DNA from: Papaver somniferum
Lineage: Eukaryota; Streptophyta; Magnoliopsida; Ranunculales; Papaveraceae
Length of the DNA: 64,000 nucleotides
Reading direction: 5' to 3'
Assembly (NCBI RefSeq): GCF_003573695.1
Contig: NC_039364.1
Coordinates: 233,981,656-234,045,655, forward strand
Shown here: positions 38,286 to 48,690 of the stretch, one piece after another
Position numbering within the stretch: position 1 is the stretch's first letter
How the letters are laid out: every line of letters starts with the position of its first letter
Notes under the pieces: generated by a model
What the model saw: the letters and a program-made list of their open reading frames with translations, nothing else
Databases searched by the model: none
Told to the model about the DNA's origin: nothing
Position numbers and translations under genes: made by a program

Positions 38286-38288
38286 GTA

Positions 38289-38805
38289 CACAATCGGTTT
38301 ACTCGATATACATATAAAATCCGATTCCTAACATAACAAATAACCATTTGGTTTATTCAAGTGCTCATGTAATCCGATTCTAACAGGAAAAAAACATACA
38401 TAAACGATGGGTTGTTCTTTTCAGAGGAATCGGTCTACTCGATATACATATAAAGTCTGATTCCTAACATAATACAAACAACAATCGGATTTTTTAAGGG
38501 CTAATGTAAACCGATTCTAATAATCGGTTTTCTCGATATATACATATAAAGTCCGATTGTTGACTAAGCATATAAGAATCTAAAGGCTACCCAATCGGTT
38601 TTTGTGAAAATATATGTAATTCGATTCTAACGAAAAAAAGTTATAAAAACAATGGTTATCAGAATCGGGCTATTTATACACTAACATTATCCGATTCCAA
38701 TTCACATGCAAAACATTCGGTTTATGTGAGAAAGAACATAAAGAGTTTCTAAATAGAATCGGTTTATTCGTACACTAACATAATCCGATTATGTAAAACC
38801 CGGAA
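38289..38805. repeat. Array of AATCGG...CCGATT palindromic units
   Basis: About eight units of the form AATCGGTTT, 20-30 nt spacer, ATCCGATT, spaced roughly 55-80 bp, for example at 38290-38325, 38427-38455, 38515-38560, 38660-38695 and 38753-38790. Three share the spacer TACTCGATATACATATAAA. The array lies in intron 1 of the PMD relic, between exon 1 and the hAT insertion. Confidence 0.8.
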
Positions 38806-39012
38806 AATTTTGATTTCTAAGCGATTGCATGCTACTAAACTCTAGTGTAGAGGATTGGGTTGATAGAAAAGTACCTGATTCGACCCTTTTCATGCTGTTG
38901 TTGTTCGATTAGAGATGGTTCTTCTCGAGCAATCATTTTCTTCTTCGGTTTGTTTCCAATTGCTTTAAAAATTTCAGAATTACACTCACTAGGATAAGTG
39001 ATTCCAGTGGCT

Positions 39013-39104
39013 TGTTTGTATCTTGATTTTTTCGACATTTTATAGAAGAAAGAAAACGTGTTTGTATCTTGATTTTTTCGACATTTTATAGAAGAAAGAA
39101 AACG
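39013..39104 (-). repeat. 46-bp tandem duplication across the PMD start codon
   Basis: 39013-39058 and 39059-39104 are near-identical, separated by no spacer. The duplicated unit includes the start codon context on the minus strand. The upstream copy therefore creates a short upstream frame, MSKKSRYKHVFFLL and stop, in front of the proposed start at 39038. Confidence 0.88.
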
Positions 39105-39734
39105 ATTAGTCGTTTTTGGGTCGTCGATAATCGACGATTTTTTGTTTCAAAAAAAAAGAAAAAAAGAGGGAGTAGAAGAGATGAAGAATCGATATGTGAG
39201 ATAGAAATGAAAACTGATTTTAGTTTTAGGTTTATAATTAAGAGTTGATGGGGGTAACTTAATAATATAAATATTTTTTAGAAGGTAATTTCTGTAGTTT
39301 CAATAAATTTAGAACCATTTTTTGGGGACCATGGTTTTTTTGAGGGGACCATGGTTTTATTTTGGGTAAAGACATTAGAAGTAAATCTAGGTCACCCCTT
39401 ATCTAGATATTTATATTAATACATAAATACCCTCCTGATTAATTTTGGGTGATAATTAGTTAGTGTTAATAATAGTTAGTGTAATGATTAGTGAGATGAT
39501 TAAGTTAAAGATAATTAGTGAGATTGCAAAAACAAATTATTTTTTTAAGAAATAGAATTACTGAGAGAGTAAAGTTAGAGAAGATGAAGAAGGAAAACAT
39601 GAAAAACGATGGATTTTACCAACCACAACCGGAGGAAGGGTATTTGGGTACCCATGTATGCTTCAAACTTAGATAATGTTGGTTGAATTGCTCCAAACTT
39701 TTAAAAAAATAAATTTTTTTTATGTAGTTTGTGC

Positions 39735-40760
39735 CAGTTCGGTTACCATATGTCAAGAACATGTAAACGAACACACCTGAAAGTGTAGTTCGGTTACGTT
39801 TTCCAAACACGCAAGTCACCGAACTCGCTCGTTAATGGAGGTTTTGGTCGTACAGTGTAATGTTCGGTTACCTATGATAAAATTGTAGGTAACCGAACTT
39901 TGAACTTAACAATTTATTTGGGTACATCTTGTGTGTTCGGTTAGTTCGCAAACTTGAACGCAACCAAGTTCCCAACCGAACCTAATAGTTCGGTTAGTTG
40001 CAAAAAAAAATCCCAACCGAACTGCAGGTTAAAAGTAACCTAGTGTTAGAAGTTCGGTTGGTTCGCAAACTTCAACATATTTTGCGAATCAACCGAACTG
40101 GGCTTATAAAATTATTTGGGTACATCTTGTGTGTTCGGTTAGTTCGCAAACTTGAACGCAACCAAGTTCCCAACCGAACCTAATAGTTCGGTTAGTTGCA
40201 AAAAAAATTCCCAACTGAACTGCAGGTTAAAAATAACCTAGTGTTAGAAGTTCGGTTGGTTCGCAAACCTCAACATATTTTGCGAATCAACCGAACTGGG
40301 CTTATAAAATTATTTGGGTACATCTTGTGTGTTCGGTTAGTTCGCAGACTTGAACAAGACCAAGTTCCCAACCGAACCTAATAGTTTGGTTAGTTGCAAA
40401 AAAATTTCCTAACCGAACTGCAGGTTAAAAGTAATCTAGTGTTAGAAGTTCGGTTGGTTCGCAAACTTCAACATATTTTGCGAATCAACCGAACTGGGCT
40501 TATATATGCATATATGCAATTAGGAAAACATTCGGTTACTACGAAATTTATTTCTTGGAGAATTAGGTAGAGTTCGGTTACGAAGTTTCAAACGTAGAGT
40601 TCGGTTATAAAGAAAACTTAACATTTTTGCGAAGGAACCGAACTTATGGACTTGTGTTGTTCTACAAGGAGTTCGTTTAAAAGTATTTTCTTGCGAATCA
40701 ACCGAACTCTAAGTTCGGTTAAGAAAAATCTAATTCGTGATAACCGAACATTTCTCTGAA
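39735..40760. repeat. Array of TTCGGTT / AACCGAA motifs in alternating orientation
   Basis: More than twenty copies of GTTCGGTTA, GTTCGGTTG or their complements occur, often as facing pairs such as TTCGGTTACC..GGTAACCGAA around 39862-39898. Almost every pair could form a hairpin of 20-60 nt. The motif is confined to the 39306-41179 element. Confidence 0.85.
39920..40505. repeat. 198-bp tandem repeat, about three copies
   Basis: Copies start GGGTACATCTTGTGTGTTCG at 39920, 40118 and 40316, exactly 198 bp apart. The third ends near 40505. Each holds four TTCGGTT-type motifs, two in each orientation. The copies differ by only a few bases. Confidence 0.93.
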
Positions 40761-40906
40761 AACAAAACCCTCCATTAAACCTCTTTGCAACTTCCATTTT
40801 CAACTCATTTTGATGATTACTTCTCGTTTATTCAACCAAAAACGAATGACAACTAATGGATTTGGGAGAATATCTTTGTTAATTTTTTAAATTAAGCTAT
40901 ATATAT

Positions 40907-41025
40907 AGTGGTGGTGGTGGTTGGTGGTGGTGGTAATCGGTGGTTGGTGGTGGTGATAATCGAAGGTGGTGGTGGTGGTAATTGGCGGCGGTGGTGAGAG
41001 GAGGAGGTGGTTATATATATATATA
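40907..41025. repeat. GGT-rich microsatellite followed by (AT)n
   Basis: GTGGTGGTGGTTGGTGGTGG-type sequence with GGCGGCGG and GAGGAGGAGG variants, then TATATATATATATATG. Simple repeat inside the inverted-repeat element. Confidence 0.9.
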
Positions 41026-41181
41026 TGTTGTTATTAGATTGGTTTGAAATTAAATTAGGTTAAGGGTAGGTTAGTCTTTTCAACATTTTAGGACACCCCT
41101 TATAACTATTGGGAAGGTGGCCTAATAAAACCATGGTCCCCTCAAAAAAACCATGGTCCCCAAAAAATCGTTCTAAATTTA

Positions 41182-41688
41182 GACACCCCTTAGCATTGTG
41201 TATAAGGTAATTGAAGTAATCTATAGGCTCAATTAAATGACATAGGTCCCAATTTAACAATGTTAGTAATGATGTGACAAAATATTATACAGACTGTATG
41301 ATTCAATAGTTCATAAATACGTGTATAATTCGTTTTAAACTAAAATTCGCCAACCTAAATGAAAGTTCAAATTATATAGCCTATGTATACAAATTCGGTC
41401 AGGATGGATTCGCGAACTATACGAGTATAATTCGCGACCTGCACCTAAAAATCGACTAACCACATAAATGGTCGAGGGATACCAACCGTTTATTTACAAC
41501 AGAAATAAAATAAGGACAGGGATTGCACCAAATGACGAATAGTCGCGACATCTAAGCGGACGATGGCAATAATTGCGACATCTAGGGTTTTTCTTTTCTG
41601 TTTGAAAACACATAAACCCCTCTCCTTCCTCCTTGGGAGGAAATAAAAGACAGTCCAATCTGATAGCACTCACAGATAGAGAGAAGAG
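41182..41688 (+). promoter_or_regulatory. Upstream region and probable 5' UTR of the PRS4 gene
   Basis: The stretch separates the transposon from the PRS4 start codon. It includes several TTCGC/GCGAA motifs (41348-41450) and, near 41600-41680, a leader-like stretch with AGATAGAGAGAAGAG just before ATG. No clear TATA box stands out. The transposon's right end lies only about 510 bp upstream of the start codon. Confidence 0.4.
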
Positions 41689-44600
41689 ATGGAGAAGTGC
41701 AAGCAGAAGAAAGTGTTGTTATTTTACTGTGTTGAGTCGGAAGATCTTGCTAGAAAAGTTGCTGCTTCACAGTCCGATTCTATACAACTTCAGTCTATTA
41801 ATTGGAGGTTTGTCTATTAAAACCTTGGTATTGTTGTTTGGTGAAGAAGATTGTAGGGTTTAGGGGTTATTTTGATTGTTTTGGATGTTAAGCTGTGTTT
41901 TTAATCAATTGGTATTACTCTCATAGTAATCCATTCTTAATTTGAATTTTATGTTGTAATTCCAGAAAGAGGGATAGTATTCTTAGCCATTCTTAATTTG
42001 AATTTGAGGTTGATAATGGAAATCCCTATGGGGTTAGGTTTAATTTTTCAATAAGACTCAGACACAAAGGGATAAGCCAACTAATCTTGTTATTGAATGG
42101 TATCCATGGTTGATAAGCAAGCTTAGCTACCCTACTCTCTCAAGCACTGTATATTATTTTTTTTTGCTACCATATTTTCTTTTTTCCCTACTTTTTACAT
42201 GCCTTGTGATGTAAATTTGAATTCTGTTTCAGTTTTGCACTCTTTTGCATTGTGTTATATAGTTGCTGTTTTATAATTCAGAGTCATTGGCGCTTTCTAT
42301 TTTCACATTTCATGAGTGAGACTACAACTATTCTGGTCATGTGAAGATGAACTGAGTGTTTTCTTTTCAAAATTGCGGGACGGCTGATACAATTTTAATG
42401 TATCTTTCAGGAGCTTTGATGATGGATTTCCTAATCTATTCATCAACAATGCGCAAGATATCCGAGGCCAGCATGTTGCTTTCTTAGCTTCTTTCAGTTC
42501 TCCAGCTGTCATCTTTGAGCAACTCTCAGTCATCTTCGCTCTCCCTAGGTTATTTGTTGCATCGTTTACGCTTGTTTTACCATTCTTTCCAACCGGTTCT
42601 TTTGAACGCATGGAAGAGGAAGGAGATGTTGCAACTGCGTTTACCATGGCAAGGATATTATCTAATATACCCATATCAAGGGGAGGTCCAACCAGTTTGG
42701 TCATCTATGATATACATGCTTTGCAGGTTGGTTCTTCTGTGCTCCATTCTCTGTGTACATTTTTTCTGATTTACTCTTTTTCAGATTTCATAGGTATTGC
42801 AAGATCGGTTAACACATATAATAGTTTAACAGCAACATCTTTACCAGTTGAATCATGATTTCACCAGAATACATGATATTCCTGGATATATATCCATGGA
42901 CAAATCTGTGGGTCACATATGGCTTAGCCAACCCCTGGTTTGCCTAAAGTTTGTCCAAACAAACCATCTTAGAAAAAGAATTATATTTACTATTATATCA
43001 TCCTTTTTCTTCTTGGTTTTTCCTTCAAAATTGATCTTTTTCGCAGGGATGGTGCTTATTTGTTGATTTTAATACAAGGTTCAAGTTCTTCTGAGAAATA
43101 GATTTTACACTTCAGAACAATTTCAATACCCTTCACCCTCTTACATAAATCCATCCAAAAGACATCAACTTGAATTTTGTTGTGCTAACAGAAAGATTAG
43201 CATAATTTAGTTCCACAAATAGGTATTTCAGTTTATAGATCAAGTTTTTAACAATTTTTTTCGTATTGTAATGTTTTGCTTCTTCACAACATCGCTTCTT
43301 ATTGCTTCAAAAAAAAAAAAAAAGAACAAAAAAAAATCGCTTCTTGATTGTTGGTTGTAACTCTGTGTATATATTCTGCTTTTATAATTATCACTACTAG
43401 TCAAGTTCGTAATTTCTTATGTTGTGTGGTTGTTTTCCTCAGCCATGTTGATTTGATCTTTGTATTTATCTTGGATAACCATTTTGTTTTACAGGAAAGA
43501 TTTTACTTCGGAGATCACGTTTTGCCATGTTTCGAGACTGGAATCCCCCTATTGAAGCAACGGCTTGATCAGCTTCCTGATGCAGACAATGTGTGTACAG
43601 ATTAGCCTACTTAATCAATCTTCCAGTTCAAAAATATATAAAAACTAAAAGTAGTTCCTGTTGGTTCTTTCCCCCAAACCGTAATCAGTTGGCCTCATAA
43701 GGTTTATCAGTTACTGGATGAAAAATATGGCTAGGCATCTCAAAGATTTGTTATAGTATCAGTTTTCTATTACATAAATTATTAAATTATAAATTATGTT
43801 GTTCGGCCTAACTCATCAGTCTAACAATCAATTGCTTTCTAGATTGTCGTGGCATTTCCGGATGATGGAGCATGGAAACGTTTCTACAAGCAGTTGCAGC
43901 ATTATCCCATGGTTCTCGTGTTACATATACATCTATTACATTTCACTAATATTTGGTTACCTCTGTTCGCTGGGTCTAATTTTTTATCTTGTTGACAGGT
44001 CGTGTGTACTAAAGTTCGCGAAGGTGATAAAAGAATAGTTCGACTCAAAGAAGGAAACCCAGCTGGCCGCCATGTCGTAATTGTTGATGATTTGGTGCAA
44101 TCTGGAGGGACCCTCATTGAGTGCCAGGTATGCGGTTTTCAAATTAAACAGCCACAATATATGGTTTCATGAAGAATCATTCGATTCATGAAAATTCCTT
44201 GACTTTTCTTTTCATTCGTATTACTGTTTTTCTTGCCACCAGCTCTATTGAGGTTAGACTTAAAATTTAAAAAGTGGGCCATCTCGAGTATAATGAGAGG
44301 AGCATAATGATACATGCAATGAGCCGCATCGCTGCATGATTGCCATTAAAGGCTACATCACATCCATGTTATGAGAGATGGTTATAACACTCCCCCTTGG
44401 ATGTCCACTACTCTAAAATGGTTGCAATTCTTCCTCCTTTCTGGTTTTTGTCCTTTGGGCATTTCCAACCAAGATTTTATAGAGGCAATTATTTTGGAAT
44501 TGATAGACATCCAAGAGGGATTGTTGTAACCACCTCTTCATTTTTGGCTCTTTATGTGTCTGTCCTTTCTGCCGAGGTACGGTACCATCCTTGCAATCAT

Positions 44601-45620
44601 GTGGCCTACTGCATTCATCTGTGTCTCTCCATACAGTTGTATCCAGGGGGTTGCATTGGATGTCTTACAGATGAGTTAGCAACATTGACATATTTCTCAA
44701 TCTTTTATGCTCTTATCTTTTATTCTCAACTTGGCAACTAAAATTATATACAATGGTAGACCAAAGTACTGTCAAACAGCCATTTTTCTTCTGCATTGAC
44801 AGAATCAGCTTATTAAGTGTAACAACTTTTTAGATGTAAAATCTGAATCGCAATGCAGATCGCAAAACCAAAGAAATCTACAACTAGGAAACAAATATGA
44901 AAAATGAGAATGATCTGATGTTCAGTAGGCTGTCAAGCTAAACCATTGGGTTGCTGAAGCATTCAGTATCACTTGAGCGTGCAGAAGCAAAACAAAAGTT
45001 TGTCCAAGTTCCATATATAAACATTCTCTACTTTAGTCTATCCAATGCGTATAAGATGAGAACAATCGCTTGGACATTTGTTAGAAGGATATGATTAATG
45101 CTATGGGCAACATTAGTTGACGATCGGATCACGTGTCTGTTTGACTTTGACTTGGCTGATGTGACATTTGGTCAGATTAATGCTAGTACAGCTCATTGTT
45201 TATTTATCGGAGTAGACTTTTAGCAATCATGTATAAGACCCCAATGGCCTGCTATTGAATTGATGATCTTTGTCTTTGTTTTCTATATGCTCAGAAAGTT
45301 TTGGCAGCTCATGGTGCTACTAAGGTTAGTGCGTATGTTACCCATGGTGTGTTCCCTAAGCGTTCATGGGAGCGATTTACATCCTGCAATGAAAGTAAGC
45401 ACCCTATTCACCTACAGTCATTCTGATTTTGCTCGTTCGGGATTGTAATATTATTTTTTTCAACTGTTATTTTTACCTTTCAGAGGAGGAATCAGAAAGA
45501 GCATTCTCTTACTTTTGGATCACGGATTCCTGCTCGCACACAGTGAAAGCTATAGGTGACAGAGCTCCTTTTGAGGTTCTGAGTCTGGCTGGGTCTATCG
45601 CCGATGCCCTTCAGATCTAA
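41689..45620 (+). CDS. PRS4: Ribose-phosphate pyrophosphokinase 4 (PRPP synthetase)
   Basis: It transfers pyrophosphate from ATP to ribose-5-phosphate to make PRPP for nucleotide, histidine, tryptophan and NAD synthesis. Seven exons join in frame with canonical splice sites: 41689-41807, 42411-42726, 43495-43590, 43843-43911, 43999-44127, 45295-45394, 45484-45620 (966 nt, 321 residues). Landmarks are [80 protein letters not shown], the PRPP-binding loop [33 protein letters not shown], and the C terminus [17 protein letters not shown]. These follow the Arabidopsis PRS4 isoform almost residue for residue. No transit peptide is evident, fitting a cytosolic class II (phosphate-independent) enzyme. 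It is slightly shorter at the N terminus than Arabidopsis PRS4 (about 337). No lesion is seen. Confidence 0.96.
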
Positions 45621-45800
45621 TGACAAAAAGCATCTGATCTTAGAGTTGGCATGGTGCAAGGACCAACCCATGGCTGAGTTTATAGAAGAGGTTAAGGCTG
45701 TGATCTCTGATGGTTTTCTTTGTCTGCTGTAAAGCCTGTAATACTATGAAGTTAAATTTTTGTGCAGAACTGATGGCTTCAATTAAATGATATTTGAATA
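45621..45800 (+). other. Probable 3' UTR of PRS4
   Basis: AATTAAATGATATTTGAATAATATAC at about 45780-45805 is a plausible polyadenylation-signal region after the stop codon at 45618-45620. Confidence 0.45.
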
Positions 45801-45913
45801 ATATACAACCAGGAAAAAAGATCAGCCGTTTTATTTATTTTTCTGAACTTTTACCAAAACAGGTTCTCTATTGTTTTCATATACATTGGCCTGTCAGAGT
45901 GGCCAAAGCCGAA

Positions 45914-45999
45914 TAACATTTTTGTTCCATGGGGTGGTAAAATCTACCAAAACATTTTTTTGTTCCATGGGGTGGTAAAATTTACCCAAACATTTTTCT
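45914..45999. repeat. 38-bp tandem repeat, two copies
   Basis: TGTTCCATGGGGTGGTAAAA occurs at 45923 and 45961, followed each time by TYTACC.AAACATTTTT. Confidence 0.9.
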
Positions 46000-46279
46000 G
46001 GAATTTACATATTGAACTTTGTTGAGAAAATGGACGATGATCCAGTATACCGTGAGGAAGGATGGAATTTCTTGAATTTCCAAGGTAGGACGGACGCATT
46101 CAGTCCTCCCATGATCTGACTACAAATTATTGCAGAACTAGGCTAGTGCTTGAATGAACATTGAAAATAGAAAGACAGGAAGCAACTAATACCGATTACT
46201 ATGCTCTGCTGATACTTCTTCAATACACAAAAAGCCTCGGTTATCCTTCCGGAACCACATTTTATACATCCAACGTTTG

Positions 46280-46617
46280 CTCCAGGGGAAAATACGGTTT
46301 AGTCCAAAATCCCATTCAAATATACTATTTAGTCCTAACCCATTCAACTAAGTACAAATTAGTCCTTTTTTATATAAAGTACACAAATAACCTTCCTATT
46401 TATAATTTAGTCTAAATATTTATAATTAAATCCAAACTGACTCGTGATGATGTCAACAATTTTAAATAATAAAAAAATAAAATAAAATACAATCAATTTA
46501 TCTTTTGAACTGTCTGTCCAAAATTCGCAAACTTTATATATTCGGAAAACTCTTTCCGAGAGCTACAAAAAGAGTACTCATATGACTATATAATTTTCAT
46601 TTTTAAATTTTTTTAAT
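46280..46617. other. MITE-like or non-coding stretch with TTTAGTCC repeats
   Basis: GGTTTAGTCC, ATTTAGTCCT and AATTAGTCCT recur at 46295-46360. Sequence at 46500-46600 resembles the outer arms of the foldback element at 23265 (an AACTGTCTGTCC-like part and CTTTCCGAGAGCTAC near TTTTTGTA). It may be half of a related element; I could not find an opposite arm. Confidence 0.35.
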
Positions 46618-48690
46618 TTACATTGATGTGTACAATTATGTACACCGCTGCAAAGATCCAAAAAATCCAGAGTCTATGATAGCCAAACTGCCACCCTAAT
46701 TTGCACAGACTGATAAAAATACCAACCACGCCAAGCTCCAGTTGGGTAACATCCAAATTTGCAGAGGTAAGTTTAGCAGATAACCTGCATCGAGGACAAA
46801 CCAATGAACATAAGAAATCGCAGCTTGAAAAGAAAGTGATTATCCTTTCACCAACATCCACATAAGAAAACAAAACAAGAAAACGATCAAAATAAAAATT
46901 TACTCAGTTTATGGTCAGAGACACAATCCATGTGGGCGTTACCACACAAACTTAATATGGCTTCGAGACATCCCAGTACAATGATTCATTGCACTTTACC
47001 AAAAACGAGATTACTAACATGCACAACAGATCAATCAATCATGCTCACACCCAGACCTACTTTTTCATGAGAAGTATATTGATGCATCAATATATTCATC
47101 CCAGTGAAACATTCCTAAAGCCGATCATTCATAGCCACAAACAAACCTACTTTTAATTGAAAATACACTGGTGCACCAATGTGTACACCTCTGAAAAACA
47201 TGCATAAAATCGGTCATTCATATTCACACTCTGGCACACTTTTTCATGGGAATTACACAGGTGCACCAGTGTGTACACCCCTGCAAAACATGCAGAAAAA
47301 CGATCATTCATAACCACACACGAACTTACTTTTACATGGGAATTGTAGAGGTGCACCAATACGTACACCGCTTCAAAACATGCATAAAGCTAATCATTCA
47401 CAACCGCACACAAACCTATTTTTCATGGGAGTCACTCCCCACAGGTGCACTAATATGTACATAATTGTAAAACAAGGGAATTGTACTTTTTCATAAGATT
47501 TACACAGGTGCACCAATATGTACACCCCTGTAAAACATGCACATCAAACTGATTTGGACCCTAAAGTCATAAGATTTTTAGCCCAACAAACTGAATCATC
47601 CTCGCAGCAACATCAATTGAATATGCACCAGTAGCACAAGCTGTTACAACACCATGATTTGGACCCTAAAGTCAAACACATACTTTTAATACAAAACATT
47701 AAATTCTACTACTCATATTTACCACATACATTCTTATTTTCTTTTTCAAAGTGGTGACTATAGCAGTTCTTCAGTAGCCTTTCTTTCATTCCATAACCAT
47801 GCATTTTCCAATGAATAAACAGAAGTCTAAAGCCAATAGTAAGATGTTGTGCGCATATAAGGATCTACAGGTATACGACTATGTGTACATTAAAAATCAG
47901 TATGTGTAAAATTATGTACAAATCAAGAACTAACAGGTGTGCAACACATAGTTACTCTATATGCTACATAAGACATGGACTCGATGCAAAAAAAAACACG
48001 TAAGTATAAGCTTACGGAGTCATTACTTTCACAAGTATACTAGTTAGTACGCCCTAGTTATTTATGCAAGCACAAGCTCATGAAGTCATTATTTTTCACA
48101 AGTGTACTAGTTTGTATATCCTAATTATTTATGCAAGCATAAGATTAAGGAGTCATTATTTTCGCATGTGTACTAGTTTGTACACTCTAGTCTTGCATAA
48201 ATAAGCTTATGGAGTCATAAATTTTACATGTGTACTAGTTTGTACACCCTAGTTATTTATGCAAGCATAAGCTTGTGGAGTCATTATTTTCACGTGTGTA
48301 CTAGTTTGTACACACCTATAAAACATGAATGAAATAAAGTATTCGTACACATAAACAGGCTACTTCTTATAGGAAATAGGCTGATGCACCAGTTTGTACA
48401 CCAGGCTACTTCGTACCCTGGATTCCGCCTACAATATCATCACCATTTTAACTCATAAAAGATTTTGAACAGTAAAACCTAAAATCTGAGTAAGCGAAAC
48501 TTAATTTCTAAGTAGCATTTTATTTCACTACACCAGAATAGATGTACTAGTTTTATTTCACTACACCAGAATAGCATTTTGTATCATGATCAAAAGGTGT
48601 ACAATTATGTGCACATTAAATATCAACATGTGTACATTTACGTACGCATTGAAAATCAGCATGTGTACAATTATGTACACAGCAAGAATC
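46618..48690. repeat. 2-kb region of GTGTAC...GTACAC palindromic repeats
   Basis: The near-palindrome TGTGTACAATTATGTACAC occurs at both ends (46627-46645 and 48662-48681). In between are a ~93-bp tandem array (about 47070-47540, about five copies, each with GGTGCACCAAT.TGTACACC..TGCAAAACATGCA) and a ~75-bp array (about 48010-48330, 4-5 copies, each with GTGTACTAGTTTGTACACCC and TTATTTATGCAAGCATAAGC). Both units contain the GTGTAC/GTACAC motif. No protein gene is recognisable. The paired end motifs hint at one mobile element, but no target duplication was fixed. Confidence 0.7.

Larger units (their letters stand above)
34416..39038 (-). pseudogene. Plant mobile domain (PMD, MAIN-like) protein gene, broken
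   Basis: Exon 1 is 39038-38875 (MSKKSRYKQATGITYPSE..), with donor AATCAG/GTACTT. Exon 2 is 35881-35288 (acceptor TTCTACAG, donor CCATA/GTAAGT) and joins exon 1 in frame; it is basic, then highly acidic (EEESDESESDEECEESE), then reads KMYPRGPDDSVYGLPGDKGH. A third exon begins near 35195 with DHKDVVRLMKPGTSV. It continues into PMD-like sequence: AVDNLNLGYDKPLCSTFVERYY, then EMTITPNDAKFITGLS at about 34950 and YVIYVVGAIIFPDVSG / EYSWGTAILAHSLNELRNASR at 34715-34500. It is dead: a TAG interrupts exon 2 near 35787, the exon 2/3 junction is out of frame, and exon 3 has a stop and a frameshift. PMD proteins such as MAIN/MAIL1 act in transcription and silencing and are also carried by transposons. 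Intron 1 (about 3 kb) contains the hAT-like element and the AATCGG array. Confidence 0.75.
39306..41179. mobile_element. 1.87-kb element with 53-bp terminal inverted repeats (TA target)
   Basis: Left end AATTTAGAACCATTTTTTGG and right-end complement AATTTAGAACGATTTTTTGG continue through two GGGGACCATGGTTTT blocks. About 53 bp match with one mismatch. TA flanks both ends (39304-39305 and 41180-41181), which would fit a Tc1/mariner-type target, but because the ends are AT-rich the exact boundary can shift and another superfamily is possible. There is no transposase. The interior holds the TTCGGTT/AACCGAA array, a 198-bp tandem repeat and a GGT-rich microsatellite. Confidence 0.75.

Noticed and set aside
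39920..40505. CRISPR-like array because of regular 198-bp spacing
   Set aside because: The whole unit repeats, including would-be spacers; it is a plain tandem repeat in a plant nuclear genome.
44397..44741. 114-codon open frame inside PRS4
   Set aside because: It lies in the large fifth intron (44128-45294) of PRS4 and has no domain.
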